Positions 8,906-16,445 of a stretch of DNA of 38,228 nt are shown piece by piece. The stretch is from assembly GCA_003135475.1 (NCBI GenBank), contig PLBW01000001.1, forward strand, positions 1-38,228, read 5' to 3'. The notes beneath the pieces are model-generated. The model searched no databases. It was not told where the DNA came from and worked only from the letters and a program-made list of their open reading frames with translations. Both the position numbers and the translations under genes were made by a program. The DNA is from Acidobacteriaceae bacterium (lineage in GTDB: Bacteria > Acidobacteriota > Terriglobia > Terriglobales > Acidobacteriaceae). The number at the start of each line of letters is the position of its first letter. Position 1 is the first letter of the stretch.

Positions 8906-9935
8906 TATAAACCTTGCCACGATGGCTGCAATCATGCGTGACCTTTTCTGGCGGATGGTTTTGGAAGCACACGGCGACCCCGGGGTGCCTGCCCTTGCTG
9001 AACTGATTGATTTTATTCAAGAACTTTATAAGGCAGTGCCTCCCGAACAATGTCGCTTTCGGATAGTCATAGTTAAGCCCTTGGATGATCTTGCACTCCC
9101 GGCGCTCACAGAAGTCGGGTCCTTATATGAAGTCGCTGCCTTGATAGCAGATCATGCGGTGGTTATACAACGACTCAACAGTGGGCTGCTACGTATATCC
9201 ACGACCGATATGGATGTTGTCGGGCTTGCCGCCAATGCTGTGGTATACAGCTTTGAGTCTGGTGTGGAGTGCTTTTACGCGAAAGCTCAACAACAAATCG
9301 TCAAGAACCCCGTGTCTGGGTCGGCCAGCGTTTTTGCTGTTGCTACGTTCACAGATCTCAAGCAGGCTCTTGAGGATTACAAAATGCGGCGGGCCAGGAA
9401 ATGCTCCTGCCCTATTTTGGCAAAGGCCTGGAGGGGAAGAAACCGACTGTTCTTCAAGGCGGCACCAGAAAGAACAATGCAGGAGTCCCTGGCGGAGTTC
9501 TTGGACAGCCATCTGCGCGGCAACGTCGAAGTACGACGAGAGCAGAATGTCAATCCTACCCAGCCCATCGATATTAAGGTTACTTGGTTCATGACGAATC
9601 GTCTAGCACTGATCGAAGTCAAGTGGCTTGGAAAGTCTTTGAGTGCAGCTGGAAAGATAACGAGTCGAACCGATGCCCGCGCTCGTGAAGGAGCAAAGCA
9701 ACTCGCGGCTTATCTAGATGACAACGCATCCGAGGCTCCCATCCAAGAAACGAGAGGATATCTGGTTGTGATCGACGGACGACGTGCAGGCCTGAAGCGA
9801 GGGGCACGACATATCGATCGTCAGAAGGGTTTGAAGTACTCAGATAGAGAAATAGCATATTCGCCAAAATATCACGAGACCAGAGCCGATTTTGAAACTC
9901 CGATTCGACTCTTTGTTGAACCGATCTGCGGATGA
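8898..9935 (+). CDS. PD-(D/E)XK nuclease, putative effector
   Basis: A 345-residue protein overlapping both neighbours (8 nt upstream, 4 nt downstream). The C-terminal half has a restriction-endonuclease core: a helix with QESLAEFLDSHL (about 195-206) that can supply the first acidic residue, D225 in QPIDIKV, then E240-V-K242 in ALIEVKWLG. The D-x14-E-x-K spacing is typical of PD-(D/E)XK nucleases. It is followed by an Arg/Lys-rich helix (AREGAKQLAAYLDD) and a strand (GYLVVIDGRR), as in the end of the fold. The N-terminal 180 residues are of unknown fold and may bind the ATPase or middle component. In ABC-3C and Lamassu systems the third gene is commonly such a nuclease, cutting DNA once the ATPase is triggered. 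With a methyltransferase next door, classical restriction is an alternative. Confidence 0.8.
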   Translation: MADINLATMAAIMRDLFWRMVLEAHGDPGVPALAELIDFIQELYKAVPPEQCRFRIVIVKPLDDLALPALTEVGSLYEVAALIADHAVVIQRLNSGLLRISTTDMDVVGLAANAVVYSFESGVECFYAKAQQQIVKNPVSGSASVFAVATFTDLKQALEDYKMRRARKCSCPILAKAWRGRNRLFFKAAPERTMQESLAEFLDSHLRGNVEVRREQNVNPTQPIDIKVTWFMTNRLALIEVKWLGKSLSAAGKITSRTDARAREGAKQLAAYLDDNASEAPIQETRGYLVVIDGRRAGLKRGARHIDRQKGLKYSDREIAYSPKYHETRADFETPIRLFVEPICG

Positions 9936-11218
9936 CTATGGAACTGAATCGGACCTTTCCCTACCAGGGGGCGACTTACTCGACGACTCAAACGGCTGAT
10001 ACTTTGCCTAGGCACCGGTGGTATCTGATAAAGGAAGGGTTTTCGTCGAAGCTTGTCGAAGCGGCAATCGATGGAGCATCCTTGAGATCGCCGGATATGG
10101 TATTTGATCCTTTCAGTGGCTGTGGAACTGTCGCATTGACCGCAGCACAACATGGTCTCTCGGCTGCAGGGATCGAGGTAAACCCATTTCTAGCGTTTGT
10201 TTCACAAACGAAGTTGGCAACCTGCAACACGCAAAAGCTGTTAGCGTCCAGTGAAAAGGTTCTCGCGGCGGTTCTAAAGCCGCGTCCTGCTAAGTCTCCA
10301 TTGGAAGGCTATTCAACATTTTCACAGTCTGGCGAAAGAAGTAAGTGGCTATTTAACTCAGAGGTCCTTCGTGCATTTGAGACTGGATGGCACGCAACAG
10401 CGACTGCCGGGCCGCGTCAGCGGCGGTTCTTGCGTTTGGCACTGGTAAAGGCGGCGATGGACAGCTGTAACGCCACGGCTGATGGCAAATGTTTGCGATA
10501 CCGGAAAAATTGGAAAGAATGTGCTTTTGATCGCTTCTCTGTAGGCGAGTCATTTGAAAGATATGCTAGTAATATCGCCGAAGATATTGACGAGGTTCGA
10601 CTGTCAGGCTCCGGCATCGTTTACAGCGGGGATGCTCGGTCACTAATTACCTCCATGCGGCGGAGGTTTCGTCTGTGCGTAACGTCACCGCCTTACTTGA
10701 ATTCTTTTGACTACTCTGACGTGTATCGTCCGGAGCTCTTCTTGGCCAACTTTGTAAAGAATACCGCTGAGTTGCGGCGCATTCGTCTTCGCACCATACG
10801 CTCCCATGTGCAGGTTCGATGGGAACCGCCGACAAAGAGCGATTTTGGTGAGATTTACACTAGAACTGCTAAGGATCTTCGAGAGGTCCAAGCGAATCTC
10901 TGGGATAGTCATATTCCGTTGATGGTGCAGGCGTATTTTGAAGATATGAGCCTCATCTTAAGGAATCTTTACAGACTAGCTGCTAAGGACGCTCAACTGT
11001 GGCTTGTAGTTTCTACTTCGGCGTATGGAGGAGTGGAGATACCGGTAGATATGATCCTCGCCGAAGTAGCGGTGAGGTCCGGTTGGTATTTGAAGGAAAT
11101 CGGGATTGTTCGGCACATGCGACACTCTGGGCACCACTGGATGAGACTTCCCGACAAAGAGCGTGCAGAAGCAAAGCTCAGAGAGGCGGTTGTGGTTCTC
11201 ACAAGAATACCAGTGTGA
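9932..11218 (+). CDS. DNA methyltransferase, N4-cytosine/N6-adenine type
   Basis: A 428-residue SAM-dependent DNA methyltransferase whose start codon overlaps the nuclease stop (ATGA). An N-terminal motif X-like segment (PRHRWYLIKEGFS, about 25-37) precedes motif I, DPFSGCGT, at residues 59-66. The catalytic motif IV is TSPPY at 251-255, followed by LNSFDYSDVYRPE. The order X-I-IV, with about 185 residues between I and IV, matches the alpha-like arrangement with the target-recognition part in the middle. TSPPY is most often seen in N4-cytosine enzymes, but N6-adenine is possible. It ends with RHMRHSGHHWMRLP and a short helix. It may protect host DNA from the adjacent nuclease. Adding a methyltransferase to an ABC-3C-like trio is unusual. 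Confidence 0.88.
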   Translation: MTMELNRTFPYQGATYSTTQTADTLPRHRWYLIKEGFSSKLVEAAIDGASLRSPDMVFDPFSGCGTVALTAAQHGLSAAGIEVNPFLAFVSQTKLATCNTQKLLASSEKVLAAVLKPRPAKSPLEGYSTFSQSGERSKWLFNSEVLRAFETGWHATATAGPRQRRFLRLALVKAAMDSCNATADGKCLRYRKNWKECAFDRFSVGESFERYASNIAEDIDEVRLSGSGIVYSGDARSLITSMRRRFRLCVTSPPYLNSFDYSDVYRPELFLANFVKNTAELRRIRLRTIRSHVQVRWEPPTKSDFGEIYTRTAKDLREVQANLWDSHIPLMVQAYFEDMSLILRNLYRLAAKDAQLWLVVSTSAYGGVEIPVDMILAEVAVRSGWYLKEIGIVRHMRHSGHHWMRLPDKERAEAKLREAVVVLTRIPV

Positions 11219-11253
11219 GGACCTAGAAAGGCTGGGGGATCGCTGTCCGAACG

Positions 11254-11535
11254 ATGGTCGTGTCAGAGCGCAATGGAGTTGGACTCTGCTGGACGGCTTT
11301 ACTCAAAATTCCAGGCCTCGTGGGTGACAGACTTGAAATTAAGATACTGGAAGCTTGGATCGGAGAAGTTCGACGGCTTGCAGCCGAGGTTGATCGTGTC
11401 GTTATTGCTGATCAGAAAATTGGGGGATTGTTGGCACACGCGCCAGAAGATTCCGAGGACCACGAATGGCCTCACAGAGTCATACGACAATATCTTGAAG
11501 ACCTCCGGTCAGCCGAGATTGACCTTTTAACATAG
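11254..11535 (+). CDS. Small acidic hypothetical protein or gene remnant
   Basis: A 93-codon frame starting 35 nt after the methyltransferase. Its central part (DRLEIKILEAWIGEVRRLA, then VVIADQKIGGLLAHAPED and WPHRVIRQYLEDL) is a credible amphipathic, helical sequence with reasonable codon use, whereas the alternative frame at 11273-11530 is not. The ribosome site is poor. I do not recognise the family. It may be the conserved end of a larger gene lost by recombination, or a small fifth member of the cassette. Confidence 0.4.
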   Translation: MVVSERNGVGLCWTALLKIPGLVGDRLEIKILEAWIGEVRRLAAEVDRVVIADQKIGGLLAHAPEDSEDHEWPHRVIRQYLEDLRSAEIDLLT

Positions 11536-11546
11536 AGTGGTTCAAT

Positions 11547-11834
11547 ATGCGAGGAGTCATCACTCGCGGCTTCCGCGAACGCGGACAACAGGAGCATAAT
11601 CTCGCAAAACGCATGCGAGAAGCCGCCGGAAGGGTCGATGCCTGGCCTCGCACTCGAACCCTTTTGCTTCGCATGGCAGATGAGTGGGAAGATTTCGCAA
11701 AGCGAGAGCTGCTGGGTCCTATGCCGGTCGAAGGGGCGTGGTGGTCATCACTGTCCCTTCCTCAGACCCCTGTGGTTCCCCACATCAGAACACTGCTCGA
11801 ACCTGGAAGGCGCTGCTCGCTAAACTTGCAATAA
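11547..11834 (+). CDS. Small helical hypothetical protein, possibly truncated
   Basis: A 95-codon frame. Residues 18-54 (LAKRMREAAGRVDAW, then RTLLLRMADEWEDFAKREL) look like the widespread small helical proteins of the type 'LAERM-x-x-A-x-x-x-D-P-x-x-R-x-x-L-L-x-x-A-x-x-Y-x-x-L-A-x-R'. After RELLGP the sequence loses that character and runs into the short repeat at 11780, which is read in another frame. That suggests the true gene was cut at about 11730 and joined to unrelated DNA. No good ribosome site is seen. The function is unknown. Confidence 0.4.
   Translation: MRGVITRGFRERGQQEHNLAKRMREAAGRVDAWPRTRTLLLRMADEWEDFAKRELLGPMPVEGAWWSSLSLPQTPVVPHIRTLLEPGRRCSLNLQ
11780..11818 (+). repeat. Short repeat R, copy 2
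   Basis: 39 nt identical at 37 of 39 positions to 16306-16344, in the same orientation. Both read PHQNTARTWKALL in the same frame, and downstream the two keep a protein-level resemblance (LAIILQQK against ILQILHQK) although the DNA has diverged. That suggests two copies of one decayed coding end. With copy 3 it brackets the lipase and glycosyltransferase genes; with copy 1 it brackets the ATPase cassette. Confidence 0.7.
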
Positions 11835-12001
11835 TATTGCAGCAGAAAGATGTTCAAGTATCGGGTAACACTAAAGTGGCAGGCAGATGGTAAAAATACC
11901 GTCGTATTGTCCCGCACGCCTTGCTAAGATGCTTCTTCTGCTGTTTATAGTCTCTGTCGTTCGGCTCTTTCACGCTATTCTCTCCACACTGGAGTTGAGC
12001 C

Positions 12002-14722
12002 ATGAAGCTTCACCTGACAATCGCTTTCCTTCTCGGCTTAGTATTACTTGCGCCGACGGTCTTGTGTGCATCAGACGAGATCGGTTTACCGGTAGTCTTT
12101 GTTCACGGTTTCTGCGGGGCAGCGGAGGACTGGGAACCAGTGGTTGGGAATGTTCGGAGCTACCTACAATCTCAGTATCCCAACTTATATAGCAACAGCG
12201 CGACGGAGTATTACGCCTACTATGATGTAGTGACCTCTCGGGTGTGGTTTCAGTTCCCAAACTCTCGGTATCGCACGTGGAAGGTTGACCCGCGATCGCG
12301 CTTTTTCCTCGTCGCTCTCAAAGATCCTTCGCAAAGTCTTTACGAAGATTTTGATCCGACATCGGTCGCGCAAGTTCCTATATACGCCAAGGGCAATGAG
12401 CTTGCAAATATTATCTGGGCAATTAAGGCCTCGACTGGTGCGCCTCGTGTTATGGTGATCGCGCACAGCATGGGAGGTCTTGACGTAAGAGCGTATATTG
12501 AGCGCCTTGCAAGTCCTTCGGGCAGCTCACACAACCGCATTGGGTATTATGATGATATTGTATTGCTCGATACTTTGGATACACCGCACGGTGGTACTGA
12601 CTTAGCTGGGATAGACTTGCGTCGATTGCCAGCATGTTGGGCTCAGGCCTCGACTAACAAGACGGAAATGACGCCAAACGGCGTTGGAAGCATCATGCCT
12701 CAGATGGACTATTTCGCAACAGGTGCCAGTCCATTGCCATTTGGTCTCACGATTGCTTCAATTGTCAGCTACTGGAACCTGGAGCAGACCGACGATATCT
12801 TAAGCAGGACGACTCAGGATTTAGCTTCTAATCTCAATGATCCAGGTAGGAATTCCGAGAGTACTTTGCTCAGTATCCCAAATGAATTTGACCATATTTT
12901 TGGTCGGGGTTTTCACGACGGCTGTGGATGGCCTTTGTTCTGGAATCCGTTGCACATCGTCTATTGTACGGGCCGTGCAGCACAAACGCTGACTCGACTG
13001 GAACAGACGATGCAAGTGGTATCACCGGCTATGTACCAAGGTGTCCAGATTGTTCCTGGTATGAGTTATATTCATCTACAGACCAGTATCCAGCTGACGG
13101 CTACAACTCTCTCGGGGGGCCCTGCTATTTGGAGTATTCTGGAAGGGGCCAATGGTGGCAATATAACGCCTACCGGTCTTTATGAAGCGCCTGGCATTCC
13201 CGGACGATATCATGCAATCGCTATTGATAGCCTACATCCTGACCAATATGGCGAAGCTACTATCAGCGTTAGTGCAGCACTCGGGAGCGGATATGCGAAC
13301 ACCCTGCTGGCTACCAACATTGGCAACAATTCCGTGGTCTTGAATGGCGATGCAAACCTCGCCGGCATCCCTGGGTATGTTAACTTTCTGTTCAGCACAG
13401 ACCCAAATATGAAGGATGCGGGTGCAACCGCTAACCAATACTTGCCTGTGGATTCGCAGACGCACTCGTTTGTGCAGCCGCTTAGTGGCCTCCAGCAGAA
13501 TACGAATTACTACTATCAGGCAGCGCTCTACGCCACTGACGGCACACTGCGCAGTCAAGGGAACATCAGCGGTTTTCTGACGACATCTGGCGGCCAGCCA
13601 ATCTGGCCAATGAGCGGCCACGATCAAAAACGGTCAGGGTTAGCACAGTTCACGGGGCCACAAAGCTTTTCTGGGCCGCCCACCTGGACCTTTCTCACAA
13701 CAAGCCCGATTGTCGGCGATTTATCCGTTTCTACGGAGGGTAATATTTACTTTGGAAGTGACCAGCTTTATGCCCTGAAACCGGATGGTACACCGTATGC
13801 CGATCCAGTACCCCTGACTGGCATTGCGACATCTCCTGCGATTGACGAGGCAGCTGGTAACGTCTACGTAGCCACAAATGCAAGCGACCACGGATTCGAT
13901 ATACTGCGTTACACGAAACAGCTGACCAATCGAACTACTGTTTTTCATGTGCCGCCGAACTATTATGGAGGTGGCATAAGTACGCTGATTATAGCGCCGA
14001 ACGGCACCATTTATTTCCTGACAGGGAGATATCCCGGAACTCTCTACTCGGTAGGCGTCTCGAACTGGAGTAATAGTATCTGCCCATCTGAAACGGGTAC
14101 AGGCAGCGTACCGAACGGTCCTGTTCTGGGCGCTGACGGGAGCGTGTACGCGATGTGCCAAGGTGTCGAATCTGGGGCGTCGGGTCTCTATAAACTGGAT
14201 CCCGTAACGGGAAGCGTCCTCGCATACTACGGATATTCTCGCGGCGCGACTGAACCCATGATAGACAGCACAGGAAGAGTATACGCTGGTTACCAAGCTT
14301 TTGGCGGTGCGCAGTATGTTGGCTCATACGACCTCTGGGACAGTAACTTGAATCACCTCAGAGGCAACAGTGGGGACTATACGACGAGCAGAGCGAGTCT
14401 CTTTCAGGATGGTTCCTCGACGGTCCGCATGGGTTATGCTGACGCTAACTATGTCTATCTCGTTGCTGAAGGCGCATATGTGTGGCAAATCATCTCCGAT
14501 GGTTTGACGACACCGTTTTTTACATCGGTTCCGACCGTCGACGCGTCAGGTACAGTCTTCGTCGGCAATGCGACTGGAGTGAAAGCGCTCAGCCAAGTTG
14601 ACGGCAGCATCATTTGGTCTGCGACAACCGGAGATGGCATTACGACTCAGCCTGTGGTGGCAGGATCGGGAACCTTGTATGTCGGGTCGAGCTCTGGGAA
14701 GGTCTATGCGTTCATACACTGA
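12002..14722 (+). CDS. Secreted lipase-like alpha/beta hydrolase fused to a beta-propeller
   Basis: A 906-residue exported protein. The ATG has GGAG 7 nt upstream. The signal peptide covers residues 1-23 (hydrophobic LTIAFLLGLVLLAPTVLCA). An alpha/beta hydrolase domain follows: VVFVHGFCG (oxyanion region, about 31-39), the nucleophile elbow AHSMGG with Ser156, and LDTLDTPHGG, typical of PGAP1/lipase-like esterases. His candidates lie near FDHIFGRGFHDG (about residue 300). Residues 345-425 look like a bacterial Ig/beta domain and 440-525 like a fibronectin III-type domain ending FLTTSG. The C-terminal 370 residues carry repeated blades of the type 'G-x-I-Y-F-G-S...L-Y-A-L' and 'G-x-V-Y-V-A', characteristic of PQQ-like propellers. 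The likely role is extracellular ester hydrolysis with the propeller for binding. No operon partner is obvious; the next gene is 168 nt away. Confidence 0.82.
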   Translation: MKLHLTIAFLLGLVLLAPTVLCASDEIGLPVVFVHGFCGAAEDWEPVVGNVRSYLQSQYPNLYSNSATEYYAYYDVVTSRVWFQFPNSRYRTWKVDPRSRFFLVALKDPSQSLYEDFDPTSVAQVPIYAKGNELANIIWAIKASTGAPRVMVIAHSMGGLDVRAYIERLASPSGSSHNRIGYYDDIVLLDTLDTPHGGTDLAGIDLRRLPACWAQASTNKTEMTPNGVGSIMPQMDYFATGASPLPFGLTIASIVSYWNLEQTDDILSRTTQDLASNLNDPGRNSESTLLSIPNEFDHIFGRGFHDGCGWPLFWNPLHIVYCTGRAAQTLTRLEQTMQVVSPAMYQGVQIVPGMSYIHLQTSIQLTATTLSGGPAIWSILEGANGGNITPTGLYEAPGIPGRYHAIAIDSLHPDQYGEATISVSAALGSGYANTLLATNIGNNSVVLNGDANLAGIPGYVNFLFSTDPNMKDAGATANQYLPVDSQTHSFVQPLSGLQQNTNYYYQAALYATDGTLRSQGNISGFLTTSGGQPIWPMSGHDQKRSGLAQFTGPQSFSGPPTWTFLTTSPIVGDLSVSTEGNIYFGSDQLYALKPDGTPYADPVPLTGIATSPAIDEAAGNVYVATNASDHGFDILRYTKQLTNRTTVFHVPPNYYGGGISTLIIAPNGTIYFLTGRYPGTLYSVGVSNWSNSICPSETGTGSVPNGPVLGADGSVYAMCQGVESGASGLYKLDPVTGSVLAYYGYSRGATEPMIDSTGRVYAGYQAFGGAQYVGSYDLWDSNLNHLRGNSGDYTTSRASLFQDGSSTVRMGYADANYVYLVAEGAYVWQIISDGLTTPFFTSVPTVDASGTVFVGNATGVKALSQVDGSIIWSATTGDGITTQPVVAGSGTLYVGSSSGKVYAFIH

Positions 14723-14890
14723 CTGAAATCTGACTGACCCGCAATTCGAATCGGGCAGGACTATCGGTAGCTGCACAGGCAGGGTGTAGAGCATCGCCCC
14801 TCACCCCGCCCTGCACTAATTCCGTAAAGCCTTCTGTTGTCGAAAGTTACTTGCTATCCTTTAGACAGTCCCAAAATATCTTCACGAACA

Positions 14891-16186
14891 ATGTATCTGC
14901 AACTTAAGCAGTTTCTTTTGAAACATGATCTGGCTGCTATCTTACTCTTGGCGTTCTGTCTCCGATTACTTGGCATCCAACACACCAACGATGTGGTGTT
15001 CCCTGAATTCTTCCGCGATTACTATTCCGTCAGCAGCATTATAAGGGGTACCTCTTTTCCCCTACATGGCCCGCCTTCCATCTTGGGCGGCTTTCATTTT
15101 GGCCCGTTCTATTATTATTATCTTGTGCCGTTCCTATGGCTGTTCCGCCTGCATCCAGTCGGACTCATCATTGGCTCGATCGCCGCATCAGTCGGATCGA
15201 TATACTTCCTTTATAAGCTCGTCTACTTGTGGTTTCGTGATTACTCGATTGCCAGAGTGGCTGCAGTACTCTGCACATTGTCGATTTACAGCGTCCGCAT
15301 GTCGAACTATGTGTCGAATCCAAACCTGCTGCCCTTTTTTGTCCTGTGGTTCTTTTATCACTTAACGCTACTGGCGGACGGCAATGACACATGGCCCAAT
15401 ACTGTCTTGCTGGGCCTGAGCTTCGGTTGCGCCGTGCAGCTCCATGTAACTGCCATGATTGTGCTGCCGTTGGTGTTGGCTAGCGTGTTATTATTCACAA
15501 AAGCGAAGGTGACGACTCGAAGCGTCGTCGTGTTTTTCTCATCGGCAACGGCCGTTCTCGGCCCTTACTTGTATTACGAACTTGTCACCCGACTAGACGA
15601 GGTGCGCAGGCTAGTTCATTTAGGTGCAACGCAATTAGGTGCACATACTGGCGTTCTGGGAAATCTCAGCGCACTTTACAGATTTGCTGAGGGGACGTTA
15701 GTGCCGGCAATTAACCCGGAATATTCATATACCTACTTGGAACCTAATTATCTATATTATCCGCTAGCAGTTGGCGTATTGGTGCTTGCGGGCAGCCTCG
15801 TTTACAAGCTGTTGAGACATCAGTTTGACCTAAATGCTAGTAGCAATATTCACGTGGGTCGTCCCGGTGTGGTCATCCTCATATCGTGGATCGCGTCCAC
15901 AGTAGCGATACTGCTGGTGTACCGAAGATTTGTACGGTACTACTATCTGATCATCTTGTGGCCAGTGCCAATGATCGCACTAGCGCTATTCATATTTTGG
16001 TTTAAGGCGCATTTCAGGATGTACTATTTAGTTATAGGCCTCTGGCTGTTGGTGTGCTTGTTGGAGCTGTATTCGTATGAAACCTTGAGAAGCGGAAGCT
16101 GGTCAGAGTTCTACTCGGAATATAGCCAAATCAGAGCAACCACGAACATAACGGAGATAGGGGCGCCGGGGGTTGTCGTGCACTGA
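14891..16186 (+). CDS. GT-C type membrane glycosyltransferase
   Basis: A 431-residue polytopic membrane protein, by eye about 9-11 transmembrane helices. The frame is open from a TTG at 14837, but the ATG at 14891 gives the usual short, basic N-terminus before TM1 (DLAAILLLAFCLRLLGI). The first extracytoplasmic loop carries an acidic residue, D43 in FFRDYYSV, where the catalytic Asp of GT39/GT83 (PMT/ArnT-like) enzymes sits, followed by the aromatic FHFGPFYYYYLVPF. Such enzymes move sugars from polyprenyl-phosphate donors to proteins or lipids on the outer face of the membrane. It may act on envelope or secreted material, perhaps that of the neighbouring exported hydrolase, but nothing in the sequence proves the substrate. 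No soluble C-terminal domain. Confidence 0.75.
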   Translation: MYLQLKQFLLKHDLAAILLLAFCLRLLGIQHTNDVVFPEFFRDYYSVSSIIRGTSFPLHGPPSILGGFHFGPFYYYYLVPFLWLFRLHPVGLIIGSIAASVGSIYFLYKLVYLWFRDYSIARVAAVLCTLSIYSVRMSNYVSNPNLLPFFVLWFFYHLTLLADGNDTWPNTVLLGLSFGCAVQLHVTAMIVLPLVLASVLLFTKAKVTTRSVVVFFSSATAVLGPYLYYELVTRLDEVRRLVHLGATQLGAHTGVLGNLSALYRFAEGTLVPAINPEYSYTYLEPNYLYYPLAVGVLVLAGSLVYKLLRHQFDLNASSNIHVGRPGVVILISWIASTVAILLVYRRFVRYYYLIILWPVPMIALALFIFWFKAHFRMYYLVIGLWLLVCLLELYSYETLRSGSWSEFYSEYSQIRATTNITEIGAPGVVVH

Positions 16187-16305
16187 GGGCACAGCCGACC
16201 GCGAATGTCGGCGCCGAAACCTTGGTTTGCGATATTGGAGCCTCGGCAGGAGATTCCGCGGGGTCCGGGCCAGTATTAGAGGGCCGGTTATCCCCCGGCG
16301 CACCA

Positions 16306-16344
16306 CCACATCAGAACACTGCTCGAACTTGGAAGGCGTTGCTC
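16306..16344 (+). repeat. Short repeat R, copy 3
   Basis: 37/39 identical to 11780-11818, direct orientation, 120 nt after the glycosyltransferase stop. It is read as HQNTARTWKALL in a frame that continues as ILQILHQKPLDIPAG. It marks the right border of the 12.0-16.2 kb block. Confidence 0.7.
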
Positions 16345-16445
16345 AGAAACATACTGCAAATACTGCACCAAAAGCCGCTTGATATACCCGCAGGAACGTG
16401 CTCTAAATATGTTTCTTGAGGCGAAGCCCTGAGCCTTATCTTGCT

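Noticed and set aside
6289-11218. Naming the cassette Lamassu, Wadjet, DISARM or BREX
   Set aside because: The set includes a methyltransferase not in Lamassu, and lacks the JetABCD, helicase or PglZ components that define the others.
14723-14820. Possible terminator after the lipase gene (GCAGGG...CCCTGC)
   Set aside because: The loop is long and no T-run follows, so a rho-independent terminator is not supported.
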